A DNA stretch of 64,000 bases from Burkholderia mayonis. GTDB taxonomy: Bacteria > Pseudomonadota > Gammaproteobacteria > Burkholderiales > Burkholderiaceae. A program made the position numbers and the translations under genes. The stretch is taken from the NCBI RefSeq assembly GCF_001523745.2, contig NZ_CP013387.1, positions 682,001-746,000 of the forward strand, written 5' to 3'. This document shows positions 1 to 7,525 of the stretch, piece by piece. The notes beneath the pieces were generated by a model. It saw only the letters and a program-made list of their open reading frames with translations. It searched no databases and had not been told where the DNA came from. Position 1 is the stretch's first letter. Each line of letters opens with the position of its first letter.

Positions 1-818
1 ACGAGCGTGGTGTGAGTTACCCCGTGTGCGCTGATGAGCTCCAGGGCCGTTTGAGCCGACGTATCGGATGCCAGGACGACGGTTCCGCCGCAGCTCAGGG
101 TGCCGAGCATGCCGGGACAGTTGATGACAAAGCCGTGCGAGATCGGCATGACCGCGAGGTAGACGGACTGGCGGCTGAGCTCAAATACCCGACAGGCTTC
201 CGCGATCATGTAGCTGTAGCCGCCGTTCAGCCTCGCGATGGCTTTCGGCAAGCCCGTCGTGCCGCTGGATAGCAGCATCATCGCCGTATCCTCGGCAAGC
301 ATTTCGGCAGCGGCGCATTCGCTGACCGCTGTCGCGTCGGCGGGCGCGGAGCAGAAGAGGCCAAGGTCGCGCCAGCCCGCATGTTCATCGCCCGGCGAAC
401 CGTCGAGCAGCCGAAGCGCGACATCAAGGTTCTCGTCGCGGAGAAAGTCGGTCACGACGCGTGCCGCGCTGAAGCGCCGATTGCCTTTGGTCAACGCAAT
501 GACGCAGGGACGCGTCGCCCTGAGTACGTGTCGAAGTTCCCGCTCCCGGTATGCGGGGAGCATGGGAACGGGGACGGCTCCCGTCATCAGCGCCGCAAGC
601 ATCAACACGACGGCGTCGGCGCAATTGGGCAACTGGAACGCGACGCGGTCGCCTTTGCCGATCTCTGCAGTGCGAAGCCGTGCCGCGGTAGCGGCGACCT
701 GCGCCATCAACTGCCGGTATGAGATCACAGTGCCGGCGGCAACCAGTGCGGGAGCGTCTTCGCCGGTTTGCAGGGCGGCCGCCAGCCGCTGGTTCAGGAG
801 GGCAGGGTGGCCGTTCAT
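1..818 (-). CDS. EntE-like acyl/aryl-AMP ligase (partial, runs off left edge)
   Basis: Reading the minus strand from the ATG at 818 gives 272 codons without a stop to the window edge. The protein belongs to the adenylate-forming ANL superfamily and should activate a carboxylic acid as acyl-AMP and load it on the adjacent carrier protein. Motif A3 is clear near residues 182-193 (LLSSGTTGLPKA). The region around residues 221-251 (LAVMPISHGF, then CPGMLGTL and GGTVVLA) resembles 2,3-dihydroxybenzoate-AMP ligases such as EntE and DhbE. In DhbE the His of this motif is followed by Asn235, which contacts the substrate 2-hydroxyl. Here that residue is Gly, so a salicylate or DHB substrate is doubtful. 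The start overlaps the stop of the carrier gene (ATGA), which implies translational coupling. The C-terminal domain lies outside the window and the substrate cannot be named. Confidence 0.85.
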   Translation of the reverse strand, partial: MNGHPALLNQRLAAALQTGEDAPALVAAGTVISYRQLMAQVAATAARLRTAEIGKGDRVAFQLPNCADAVVLMLAALMTGAVPVPMLPAYRERELRHVLRATRPCVIALTKGNRRFSAARVVTDFLRDENLDVALRLLDGSPGDEHAGWRDLGLFCSAPADATAVSECAAAEMLAEDTAMMLLSSGTTGLPKAIARLNGGYSYMIAEACRVFELSRQSVYLAVMPISHGFVINCPGMLGTLSCGGTVVLASDTSAQTALELISAHGVTHTTL

Positions 819-1099
819 CAAGCGCCTCTCGCCGTGTCGCCCGCGGCAACGGCAGACGGCCGGGCAAGTGCAGGTGCCGAGTCGATCAGTTGCTCCAGCT
901 CCTGCAGCGAGTGATCGTGGGTCCCCCAAAGCGAAAAGCCGACGCACCCCAACTGCTCCAGCATCCGTTGCAGCTCGAACGTTTCCGCCGAGCTCAACCC
1001 GAGGTCTGCTCGCAGTTGCCAGTCACTCGCCGCTGTTCGAAGTAGTTCGGGCTGCAGCCCTATTTCGGTCAGTAGGCCGATGATCCGTCCAGATGTCAT
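818..1099 (-). CDS. Stand-alone acyl/aryl carrier protein
   Basis: This is a 93-residue protein with the helix-turn pattern of phosphopantetheine carrier proteins. The motif ADLGLSSAE at residues 31-39 corresponds to the usual DLGxDSLE, with Ser37 as the predicted 4'-phosphopantetheine attachment site; the preceding Asp is replaced by Ser. It is the first gene of the leftward operon and overlaps the AMP ligase by ATGA, so the ligase probably loads this carrier in the cytoplasm. The promoter at about 1133-1161 carries a TetR-type operator. No phosphopantetheinyl transferase or condensation enzyme is visible in the window, so downstream chemistry must be encoded further left or elsewhere. Assignment rests on size, motif and neighbour. 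Confidence 0.75.
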   Translation of the reverse strand: MTSGRIIGLLTEIGLQPELLRTAASDWQLRADLGLSSAETFELQRMLEQLGCVGFSLWGTHDHSLQELEQLIDSAPALARPSAVAAGDTARGA

Positions 1100-1143
1100 T
1101 CCGCACCTCTGTGTTTGTTTTATGAGTGAGAATTATTAACATA

Positions 1144-1160
1144 TGACCGTCGGTCGGTCA
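1144..1160. promoter_or_regulatory. TetR-type operator (site a) on the leftward promoter
   Basis: The 17-mer TGACCGTCGGTCGGTCA is an inverted repeat (8-1-8) with one mismatch to the perfect copy at 7465. It overlaps the -35 element (TTGACC, minus strand, 1161-1156) of a good sigma70-like promoter whose -10 is TAATAA (1138-1133, 17-bp spacing), directed into the carrier protein and AMP ligase genes. An operator placed over -35 fits repression by the TetR protein encoded at 9254-9952. That pairing is inference. Confidence 0.65.
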
Positions 1161-1208
1161 ATTGCAATTGAGGCTCAAATTATTGCTCGCGACGTGGTGC
1201 ATCATTGC

Positions 1209-1259
1209 TTGACTTGCAAATGAAAATGGTTATTATTAACTGCGACTGGCGGTCGGTCA
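1209..1259 (+). promoter_or_regulatory. Rightward promoter with degenerate TetR operator (site b) and possible Fur site
   Basis: TTGACT (1209-1214) and TATTAT (1231-1236) form a -35/-10 pair with 16-bp spacing aimed at the TonB receptor gene. A half-conserved operator lies just downstream at 1243-1259: the right arm GTCGGTCA is intact and the left arm matches at 5 of 8 positions. The AT-rich run at 1215-1240, and GAGTGAGAATTATTAAC near 1124-1140, loosely resemble Fur boxes. The 338-bp spacer at 1100-1437 holds these divergent promoters and no gene. Confidence 0.45.
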
Positions 1260-1437
1260 ATAGCCCTTTGAGCCGCTTCCTTCCCATTACGGTTATCCGG
1301 ATGGCAAGTACACCCGTTCCCGGCGCGCGCCTGTCAGAAGGTCTTTCGTCAAGGCCGTCGGTTGCAGCGGTGCGCATGCGCTCTCAACCCGGCGCCCATG
1401 GCGAACGACCCTTTGACTCGAGACAGCACGGACAAAC

Positions 1438-3705
1438 ATGCAACGCCATTTTCGAACCAGGCTCCGCCGACCGGATGGGGGGGCTCGGTCCCGCTACTCG
1501 TCTTCGCACCGCCGTTTCGCGCTCTCGCTGATGCTGGCAACTTGCGCTGGCGTTTCCGGCGCGTGGGCGCGGGAGGACGCAGGAAGCAATCCATCGACTA
1601 CCCGTATTCAAGAGGAGGATCCCCCTGCACTGCCGACCGTTACTGTCACCGGCCGGCAGCCCGGCGCAGACAATGGGCCGGAGCGAGGCTATGTGGCCGA
1701 GGCGGCCACTGTGGGGACCAAGGTGCGTACATCCGTACTGGAAACGCCGCAGTCGGTCTCCGTGGTCACCCGCCGGCAGATGGAGGCGCAACAGCCGACC
1801 ACCACGAGCCAGGCGCTGCGCTATGCCGCCGGCGTCAATAGCGAAAGCTACGGCGGCTTTGGAGCGCAACTGGACCTCACGCGCATCCGTGGCATCGATG
1901 CGGACTACTACCTGGACGGGCTGCGCGTGATCAGCAATACGTCGACCTGGACGCCGCAGATCGATCCGTACACGCTGGAGCGTGTGGAAGTGCTGCGCGG
2001 GCCGTCATCCGCGCTGTATGGACAGGGGAGCGGCGGTGGCGTGATCAATCAGGTCAGCCGGCGGCCGCAGCGTGAATTCGCGCACGAAATCATGATGCAA
2101 GCGGGCAGCTTCAGACGCCTGCAGATTGGCGTCGACAGCACGGGCCCCCTGAACGCCAACGGCACGTTCTTGTACCGCTTCACCGCGACGGGCCTGGATG
2201 AGCACGGGCAGGTCGAAGACGTGCGCCACAAGCGCATCTACCTCGCACCTGCGCTGACCTGGCGCCCCGATGAGCGGTTTTCGTGGACGATCCTGGCGAC
2301 GCATTCGTGGGAGCCGGACATACCGAATTACAACAGCCTGCCTGCGGCCGCGCTTGGGCTGAACGGCAGCCGGTATCCGGGGGTGATGCGGAATCGCAAC
2401 TATACCGATATGGACTTCGAAGGGTCGTCACGCAAGCAGGACTCGATCAGTTCACTGCTTACGTATCGGCTTGGCAACGGCTGGGCGTTCAACAGCAACA
2501 TGCGCTACATGTACATCAACTCGGACATTCGGCGCACGTCGATCTACGGCTACCAGGACCGGGGCGGCCACCTCTCGTTGGAGGGCACCTATGGCCTCGC
2601 CCCGGCCAGCTCTCACACGTTTCAACTCGACAACAACCTGGCCGGTGAGGTCTCCCTGGGAGCCACCATCCATCGGTTGCTCGTGGGGGGGGACTATGCG
2701 ACGGGGCGGCTGCAAAGCGACTCGTATCGGATGGCTCCGGTACTGTTTGACCCGTACGACCCCGTGAACTATCGGCCCCACGCGACACCGGATTTCACTG
2801 ACAGTCGCGTCAACTGGCCATACAACGTGCGCCAGGATTTCCAGCGCGTGGGCGTATACGCACAGGATCAGATTGTCTACGGACGCTGGCGGCTGACGCT
2901 CAGCGGCCGCTACGACCGCTCCCGCACCGACGACACCTCGCGGAGCTACTCGCCCGTCTGGAAGTCCCGCCGGCAAGAAGACAGCAAGTGGACGGGACGT
3001 GTCGGGCTCGGCTATGTCTTCGACAGTGGCCTTGCGCCTTACGTCAGCTACGCCACTTCATTTGATCCGCAACTGGGTGCCGATTTCAAGGGGCACGCTT
3101 TCGTTCCGGTGGAGGCGAGGCAAACGGAAGTGGGGGTGAAGTACCAGCCTCCAGGCGGCACCACCATGCTGACCGTCGCGCTATTCCAGACCAACCAGAC
3201 CAACGTGAAGTCGAGCGACGTACTGCACCTGGGTTACTGGACGCAGGCTGGCGAGTTGCGTTCGCGCGGGCTGGACCTGCAGGCGGTTACCAGGTTGACG
3301 CGCGACCTGAATCTTATCGCCAGCTACACCTACCTGGACAGCAGCCTGGTCAGCGATTCGCTCTACCAAGGCAAATCACCCGCCGGAACACCGCGCCACT
3401 CTGCCAGTGCCTGGCTGGACTACAGTTTCAGGGGCGCGCTCGCCGGGCTGCGCCTAGGTGGCGGCGCGCGGTATCTTGGTTCGACCTGGGGCAACCCGCG
3501 CAACACGTTCAAGGTGCCGTCGGCAACGCTGATTGATCTGGCTGCCAGCTACGATCTTGGATACCTCATCGGACATGATGCGACGCTCTCGCTCAACGTG
3601 AGCAATCTCACCAACAAGTCCTACGTGGCCAGTTGCACCTCGGAGATGTACTGCTTCATCGGTCAGGACCGGGTGATCAACGCAACGCTCTCCTATCGGT
3701 GGTGA
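1438..3705 (+). CDS. TonB-dependent siderophore receptor
   Basis: This is a 755-residue outer-membrane receptor for uptake of an iron chelate energised by TonB. It has a basic N-terminus and a hydrophobic signal segment (FALSLMLATCAGVSGAWA, residues 30-47). A TonB-box-like stretch (PTVTVTG) sits near residue 63 and the plug domain is typical (TPQSVSVVTRRQM, then RVEVLRGPSSALYGQG). The beta-barrel ends in an aromatic residue (LSYRW). Plug and length match the FhuA/FhuE/FpvA group of receptors. It heads an operon with permease, ATPase and an MmgE/PrpD enzyme; the permease start lies one base after this stop. The cognate chelate cannot be read from sequence. The divergent AMP ligase and carrier suggest it may be made by the same island. 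Confidence 0.9.
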   Translation: MQRHFRTRLRRPDGGARSRYSSSHRRFALSLMLATCAGVSGAWAREDAGSNPSTTRIQEEDPPALPTVTVTGRQPGADNGPERGYVAEAATVGTKVRTSVLETPQSVSVVTRRQMEAQQPTTTSQALRYAAGVNSESYGGFGAQLDLTRIRGIDADYYLDGLRVISNTSTWTPQIDPYTLERVEVLRGPSSALYGQGSGGGVINQVSRRPQREFAHEIMMQAGSFRRLQIGVDSTGPLNANGTFLYRFTATGLDEHGQVEDVRHKRIYLAPALTWRPDERFSWTILATHSWEPDIPNYNSLPAAALGLNGSRYPGVMRNRNYTDMDFEGSSRKQDSISSLLTYRLGNGWAFNSNMRYMYINSDIRRTSIYGYQDRGGHLSLEGTYGLAPASSHTFQLDNNLAGEVSLGATIHRLLVGGDYATGRLQSDSYRMAPVLFDPYDPVNYRPHATPDFTDSRVNWPYNVRQDFQRVGVYAQDQIVYGRWRLTLSGRYDRSRTDDTSRSYSPVWKSRRQEDSKWTGRVGLGYVFDSGLAPYVSYATSFDPQLGADFKGHAFVPVEARQTEVGVKYQPPGGTTMLTVALFQTNQTNVKSSDVLHLGYWTQAGELRSRGLDLQAVTRLTRDLNLIASYTYLDSSLVSDSLYQGKSPAGTPRHSASAWLDYSFRGALAGLRLGGGARYLGSTWGNPRNTFKVPSATLIDLAASYDLGYLIGHDATLSLNVSNLTNKSYVASCTSEMYCFIGQDRVINATLSYRW

Positions 3706-3706
3706 C

Positions 3707-4843
3707 ATGGCGCGCATTCAAGTAGCAGTTGCCAAGCCTGAAGGCAGGCAGTCGTCGTCCTGGTCGGCGAGTGGGGCGCATGCGGGTAAGCATGCCCAAG
3801 GGTCTCAACAATCCGGCATGTGGCAGTTGTACGCCGGCTCAGTCCAGCGACGCCTGCGGTGGCTTGCCATGCTGGGCCTGCTGGCGCTGCTGTGCAGCTT
3901 TGCCGATCTGTCGGTAGGGCCAGCGCATTACCCGATGAACAAGGTGTTCTCCTCGCTCTGGAACCCGCGTGCCTCCCAGGTAGTACGGGTGGTGCTGCAT
4001 GACATCCGCATTCCGGCGGCGCTGACCGCCCTGGTGGTGGGCGCCAGCCTGTCTGTCGCCGGCGTGGAGATGCAGACCGTGCTGAACAATCCTCTGGCGA
4101 GCCCGTTCACGCTCGGGGTGTCAGCCGCGGCCAGCTTCGGTGCCGCACTCGGCCTGGTGCTGGGCGTCAGCGTCCTTCCCGCCGCACTGGTTCCGTACAT
4201 CATTCCGGTCAATGCCTTTGTGATGGCCATGGGCGCGGTTCTGCTCATCGACCGCGTGACGCGATGGCGCGGCATGAGCAGTGAGTTGATCGTCCTCTTG
4301 GGGACCACGCTTGTCTTTGCGTTCACGGCGTTGCTTCAGGGGCTGCAATATATGGCTCCGGACCAGGCTCTGGCCGCTGTGGTGTTCTGGAGCATGGGAA
4401 GCCTGACCCGTACCAACGGCATCCAGCTGGCCATCATGGCGGGCGCCTTGCTGCTGGTACTCGTCGCGTTCATGCGCAATGCGTGGGCCTTGACGGCGCT
4501 GCGCCTGGGGGACGCCCGTGCCGGCGCGCTGGGCGTCCCGGTAGCGAAACTCCGGTTGCGGACCATCGTGCTGAGCAGCCTCCTGGCGTCCGTCTGCGTT
4601 TCCTTCGTCGGTGCTATCGGCTTCGTCGGGCTGATCGGGCCTCATATTGCGCGCATGCTGGTCGGAGAGGACCAGCGGTTCCTGCTGCCGGCCGCGGCGC
4701 TGTGCGGGGCGACGTTGCTGTCGGCGGCTTCGGTGGCAAGCAAGGTGGTTCTTGCTGGGCAGACGTTGCCGATCGGCATCGTCACCTCGCTGGTCGGCGT
4801 GCCCTTGTTTTTTGTACTGATCGTGCGCAAAGGGATGCGTTGA
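3707..4843 (+). CDS. FecCD-family ABC transporter permease
   Basis: This is a 378-residue inner-membrane permease of the BtuC/FecCD/FhuB family, which moves ferric siderophores or vitamin B12 from periplasm to cytoplasm. Family features include RIPAALTALVVGASLSVAGVEMQ, LASPFTLGVSAAASFGAA and GAIGFVGLIGPHIARMLVG, with about ten hydrophobic segments between residues 50 and 375. About 45 hydrophilic residues precede the first membrane segment; a later start is possible, but no better-placed start codon with a ribosome site was evident. The ATPase gene overlaps its stop (TGATG). No periplasmic binding-protein gene is in this operon, so that component must come from elsewhere. Confidence 0.92.
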   Translation: MARIQVAVAKPEGRQSSSWSASGAHAGKHAQGSQQSGMWQLYAGSVQRRLRWLAMLGLLALLCSFADLSVGPAHYPMNKVFSSLWNPRASQVVRVVLHDIRIPAALTALVVGASLSVAGVEMQTVLNNPLASPFTLGVSAAASFGAALGLVLGVSVLPAALVPYIIPVNAFVMAMGAVLLIDRVTRWRGMSSELIVLLGTTLVFAFTALLQGLQYMAPDQALAAVVFWSMGSLTRTNGIQLAIMAGALLLVLVAFMRNAWALTALRLGDARAGALGVPVAKLRLRTIVLSSLLASVCVSFVGAIGFVGLIGPHIARMLVGEDQRFLLPAAALCGATLLSAASVASKVVLAGQTLPIGIVTSLVGVPLFFVLIVRKGMR

Positions 4844-5664
4844 TGGAACTGCTGCGCATCGAAAACGTTGGCGCCACGCTTGATGGGCGGAGGGTGCTTG
4901 ACCGGGTGGGCATCGGCCCCTTGCCACCCGGCAGCCTAACCGCGCTGCTCGGCGCCAATGCCGCCGGGAAATCCACTTTGCTGCGGCGAATCGCCGGGGA
5001 TCTCGACGGACCGGGCTTGATCCAGGTCGACAGTCGTCCCGTCGAGTTCTGGCCGTCTCAGCATTCCAATCGCCCGGCGTTCGTGCCGCAGGACATTTTT
5101 GCTGGCGCTGCGTTGCGCGTGCTTGAAGCCCTGCTGCTCGCGTGCAAGCAGCAGGGTGGCTGGCGCATCGCCGCGGATGAACTGGATGCAGTGGCCGTGC
5201 TTCTGCGACAGCTGCGGATCGAAGGTATCGCGCAATGCGAACTGCAAACGCTCAGCGGCGGCCAGCGTCAGTTGGTTTCGATTGCGCAAGCGCTGATTCG
5301 GAACCCCCGCATTCTGCTGCTGGACGAACCCACCAGCGCGCTCGATTTGCAGCGGCAGTTCGAACTGTTGGCGCTGTTGCGGTGGCTGACTCGTGAGCGC
5401 GGGTTGTGCGTGCTGATGGCCAGTCACGACCTCAACCACACGCTGCGGTTTGCCGACTACGTCGCCGTGCTGCACGAGGGCCGCGTCCTGGCGTTCGGTG
5501 TTCCCGGGGAAGTCATCACGCCTTCGCTTCTCACGCAGGTCTACGGCGTGCGTGCGCGGGTCGAGCACTGCTCTCAAGGTCACCTGCACGTGATTGTCGA
5601 CGGACCGCACGTCGAACCTGCAGTTGCTTTCCCTTCGCCTGTCCTAGAAAGGACCCTGACATGA
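4843..5664 (+). CDS. ABC transporter ATPase, FecE/FhuC type
   Basis: This is a 273-residue cytoplasmic ATPase that should pair with the upstream FecCD permease. The Walker A is GANAAGKST near residue 38, with Ala-Ala in place of the more usual Gly-Ser or Gly-Cys. The ABC signature is LSGGQRQ and Walker B is ILLLDEPTSALD, followed by the H-loop in MASHDLNHTLRFAD. The start ATG at 4843 overlaps the permease stop, and its own stop overlaps the next ATG (ATGA), so the four genes are probably translated as a coupled operon. The family transports ferric siderophores, haem or cobalamin; the TonB receptor next to it favours a siderophore. Confidence 0.93.
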   Translation: MELLRIENVGATLDGRRVLDRVGIGPLPPGSLTALLGANAAGKSTLLRRIAGDLDGPGLIQVDSRPVEFWPSQHSNRPAFVPQDIFAGAALRVLEALLLACKQQGGWRIAADELDAVAVLLRQLRIEGIAQCELQTLSGGQRQLVSIAQALIRNPRILLLDEPTSALDLQRQFELLALLRWLTRERGLCVLMASHDLNHTLRFADYVAVLHEGRVLAFGVPGEVITPSLLTQVYGVRARVEHCSQGHLHVIVDGPHVEPAVAFPSPVLERTLT

Positions 5665-7040
5665 CAACCGTCGACCCTATCCTGATACTCGCGCAGAGTG
5701 CCTTCTCGACCGATGTCGAGCAAATCCCGCAAGACGTGATGGCGTTCCAGCGCCTGCGTCTCCTGGATCATCTGGCATGCCTGGCAGCCGGTTACGATGC
5801 GGCTGGTGTGCAGCAGGCCATTGAATTCGCGCAACGCTACAGTGGCTGCTCGGAGGCAACCGTACTTGGCTCGGACCTGCGGCTGGCTGCCGGTCAAGCT
5901 GCGTTCGTCAATGCGGTGCGCGCCCGCGCGTTGGACTACTGCGACGTCGTTTCTCCCGGCTGGCACCCGAGCTCGTCGGACCTGCCGGTTGCGTTGGCGA
6001 TGGCAGAGATGACCGGGGCCAGCGGGCGCGAGATGCTGGCCGCGATGGCGATCGGTCAGGACATCGGCCAACGAATCAATCTCGCCGCGCAGGGCAATGG
6101 CTTTTTCTACCGGGGTTTCGACTCCAATGTATTGGGCCTGTTTTCGGGGGCGATCATCGCAGCGCGACTGCTTCGCCTGCCTGCGGAGCGCTATGTCGAC
6201 GCCATCGGACTCGCGTTCGATTACGGCGTCGGCACATTCCAGCACTACCAGGACAAGGTGATGGCGGTGCGCTTCGGACAGGGGCTGGTCGCGCGCCATG
6301 CCATCGAGGCGGCCATTCTGGCACAGGCGGGCGTGACCGGGCCGCGCCGGATATTGGCTGGCGAAAACGGGTTCTTCAATCTCTATGCCCCTGGCGAGCC
6401 GGATCTGTCCATTCTCACGGCGGACCTGGGAGTGCGGTTCCTGGGACGAGCGGATACATGCTTCAAGGCATACCCCCACTGCAGCATTCTGCTCGCGTTG
6501 ACCGACTCACTGCTGGCCGCCAAATCCGACATGCTGGGGCTGAGGCTCGACGCATGCGACATCCGCCTCGAAGTCTCGCCGACCATGCGCATGGTGTGCG
6601 GTGCTCACTACCAACCGTCGGATACGGCGCAAATCGATGCCCAATTCAGCGCGCAGTACGTCACTGCCAACGCTTTGCTGCGCGGAAGTGCCACGCCCAG
6701 TGAATTCCATGCAGATGCCGCACGCGAAACCATGGTGGTCGAGCTGGCGCAGCGCATCGAGCTGGTGGAAGTTCCGGAATTCGAGCGTTTCGATCAATGC
6801 CGCCTCAGTATCACGGAGCAGCAGGTGGAGTGCTTCTCGATCGACGCTGCCTATGGGAAGGGCTGGCCGGAAAACCCGCTAGAGATCGAAGAGCTGATCA
6901 ACAAGTTCCGGCTCTGCTGCGGCCAGTCAGCATGCGCGGGATTCCACACGCGTCATGAAGAAATCGCGGCGTTGGTCGATGACCTGGAGCGGGCTCCCAG
7001 CATCGACATGCTTGTCAGCATGATCGGCGGTAACGGCTGA
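5661..7040 (+). CDS. MmgE/PrpD-family enzyme in a siderophore-uptake operon
   Basis: This 459-residue protein is of the MmgE/PrpD family, which includes 2-methylcitrate dehydratase and cis-aconitate decarboxylase. Family landmarks are RLLDHLACLAAG at the N-terminus, the active-site stretch ALDYCDVVSPGWHPSSSDLP (residues about 92-111), a Lys-containing loop (HYQDKVMAVRFGQG) and FKAYPHCS. The ATG overlaps the ATPase stop (ATGA), so the enzyme is co-expressed with the transporter. This is an unusual partner. It could process an imported carboxylate-type ligand, or supply or remove a tricarboxylic acid building block. No citrate or methylcitrate synthase is nearby, which argues against ordinary propionate metabolism. 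Substrate unknown. Confidence 0.8.
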   Translation: MTTVDPILILAQSAFSTDVEQIPQDVMAFQRLRLLDHLACLAAGYDAAGVQQAIEFAQRYSGCSEATVLGSDLRLAAGQAAFVNAVRARALDYCDVVSPGWHPSSSDLPVALAMAEMTGASGREMLAAMAIGQDIGQRINLAAQGNGFFYRGFDSNVLGLFSGAIIAARLLRLPAERYVDAIGLAFDYGVGTFQHYQDKVMAVRFGQGLVARHAIEAAILAQAGVTGPRRILAGENGFFNLYAPGEPDLSILTADLGVRFLGRADTCFKAYPHCSILLALTDSLLAAKSDMLGLRLDACDIRLEVSPTMRMVCGAHYQPSDTAQIDAQFSAQYVTANALLRGSATPSEFHADAARETMVVELAQRIELVEVPEFERFDQCRLSITEQQVECFSIDAAYGKGWPENPLEIEELINKFRLCCGQSACAGFHTRHEEIAALVDDLERAPSIDMLVSMIGGNG

Positions 7041-7065
7041 CGAGCCAGGGTTCTCCTGTTCCACC

Positions 7066-7415
7066 CACCAGGCGCAGCCACGCTGGCGACGTCTTGAGCG
7101 ATTTGCTCGCATTCCTCTGCCGGGCTGCAATGGCGTCGTCGATGACGCCGTGCACGCCCGAGTGGGCTGGCAGGCCGTGATACGAGCACGGCCAGGCTGC
7201 CACGTGCCGGCTGTGTCCCACCCTCCTGCATCGCTTCCGGCAGATCCTACATGGCGTTCGTTCCGCGGTTGCTTCGATCATGGTGGCGGTGAGTGTAAAC
7301 GATGGCGGGGATGCGGTACGTTTCGACGCAGGCTGTGACACTAGTGCGTATCCAGGTGCGCCGCCGATTCAATCACTCATCTGGCTACCCGCATCGACCG
7401 CCGCCTCTGGCGCAC
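7066..7415 (-). pseudogene. Decayed copy of the island's tetR repressor gene
   Basis: The spacer between the MmgE/PrpD gene and the exporter contains a degenerate copy of the C-terminal half of the TetR gene at 9254-9952. The minus-strand translation HSGVHGVIDDAIAARQ matches TGVHGVTDDAIAAQE of the intact repressor. At DNA level, runs near 7130-7157 and 7316-7352 (GTATCCAGGTGC) align with the intact gene at 9404-9432 and 9600-9640. The reading frame is broken and the DNA-binding N-terminus was not found. It is probably the remnant of an earlier duplication, and the operator at 7465 may originally have been its neighbour. Confidence 0.65.
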
Positions 7416-7463
7416 AAGAGTTTGCAGTCTTGACCACGCTCACGGTATCGCGAGCGATTATTA

Positions 7464-7492
7464 TTGACCGACGGTCGGTCAGTATATAGCAT
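7464..7492 (+). promoter_or_regulatory. Perfect TetR-type operator (site c) over the exporter promoter
   Basis: TGACCGACGGTCGGTCA at 7465-7481 is a perfect 8-1-8 inverted repeat. It overlaps a -35 element TTGACC (7464-7469); -10 candidates are TATAGC or TAGCAT at 7485-7492, upstream of the exporter gene. The same arrangement appears at sites a and d, so the local TetR protein most likely represses this promoter until its ligand appears. Confidence 0.7.
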
Positions 7493-7525
7493 AGGAACTG
7501 CTTTCGGACTACCTAATGGATCGCC

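Noticed and set aside
1..7040. Assignment of the island to pyochelin, malleobactin or another named siderophore
   Set aside because: No diagnostic biosynthetic gene (salicylate synthase, NRPS, hydroxylase) is inside the window and the ligase pocket does not fit salicylate.
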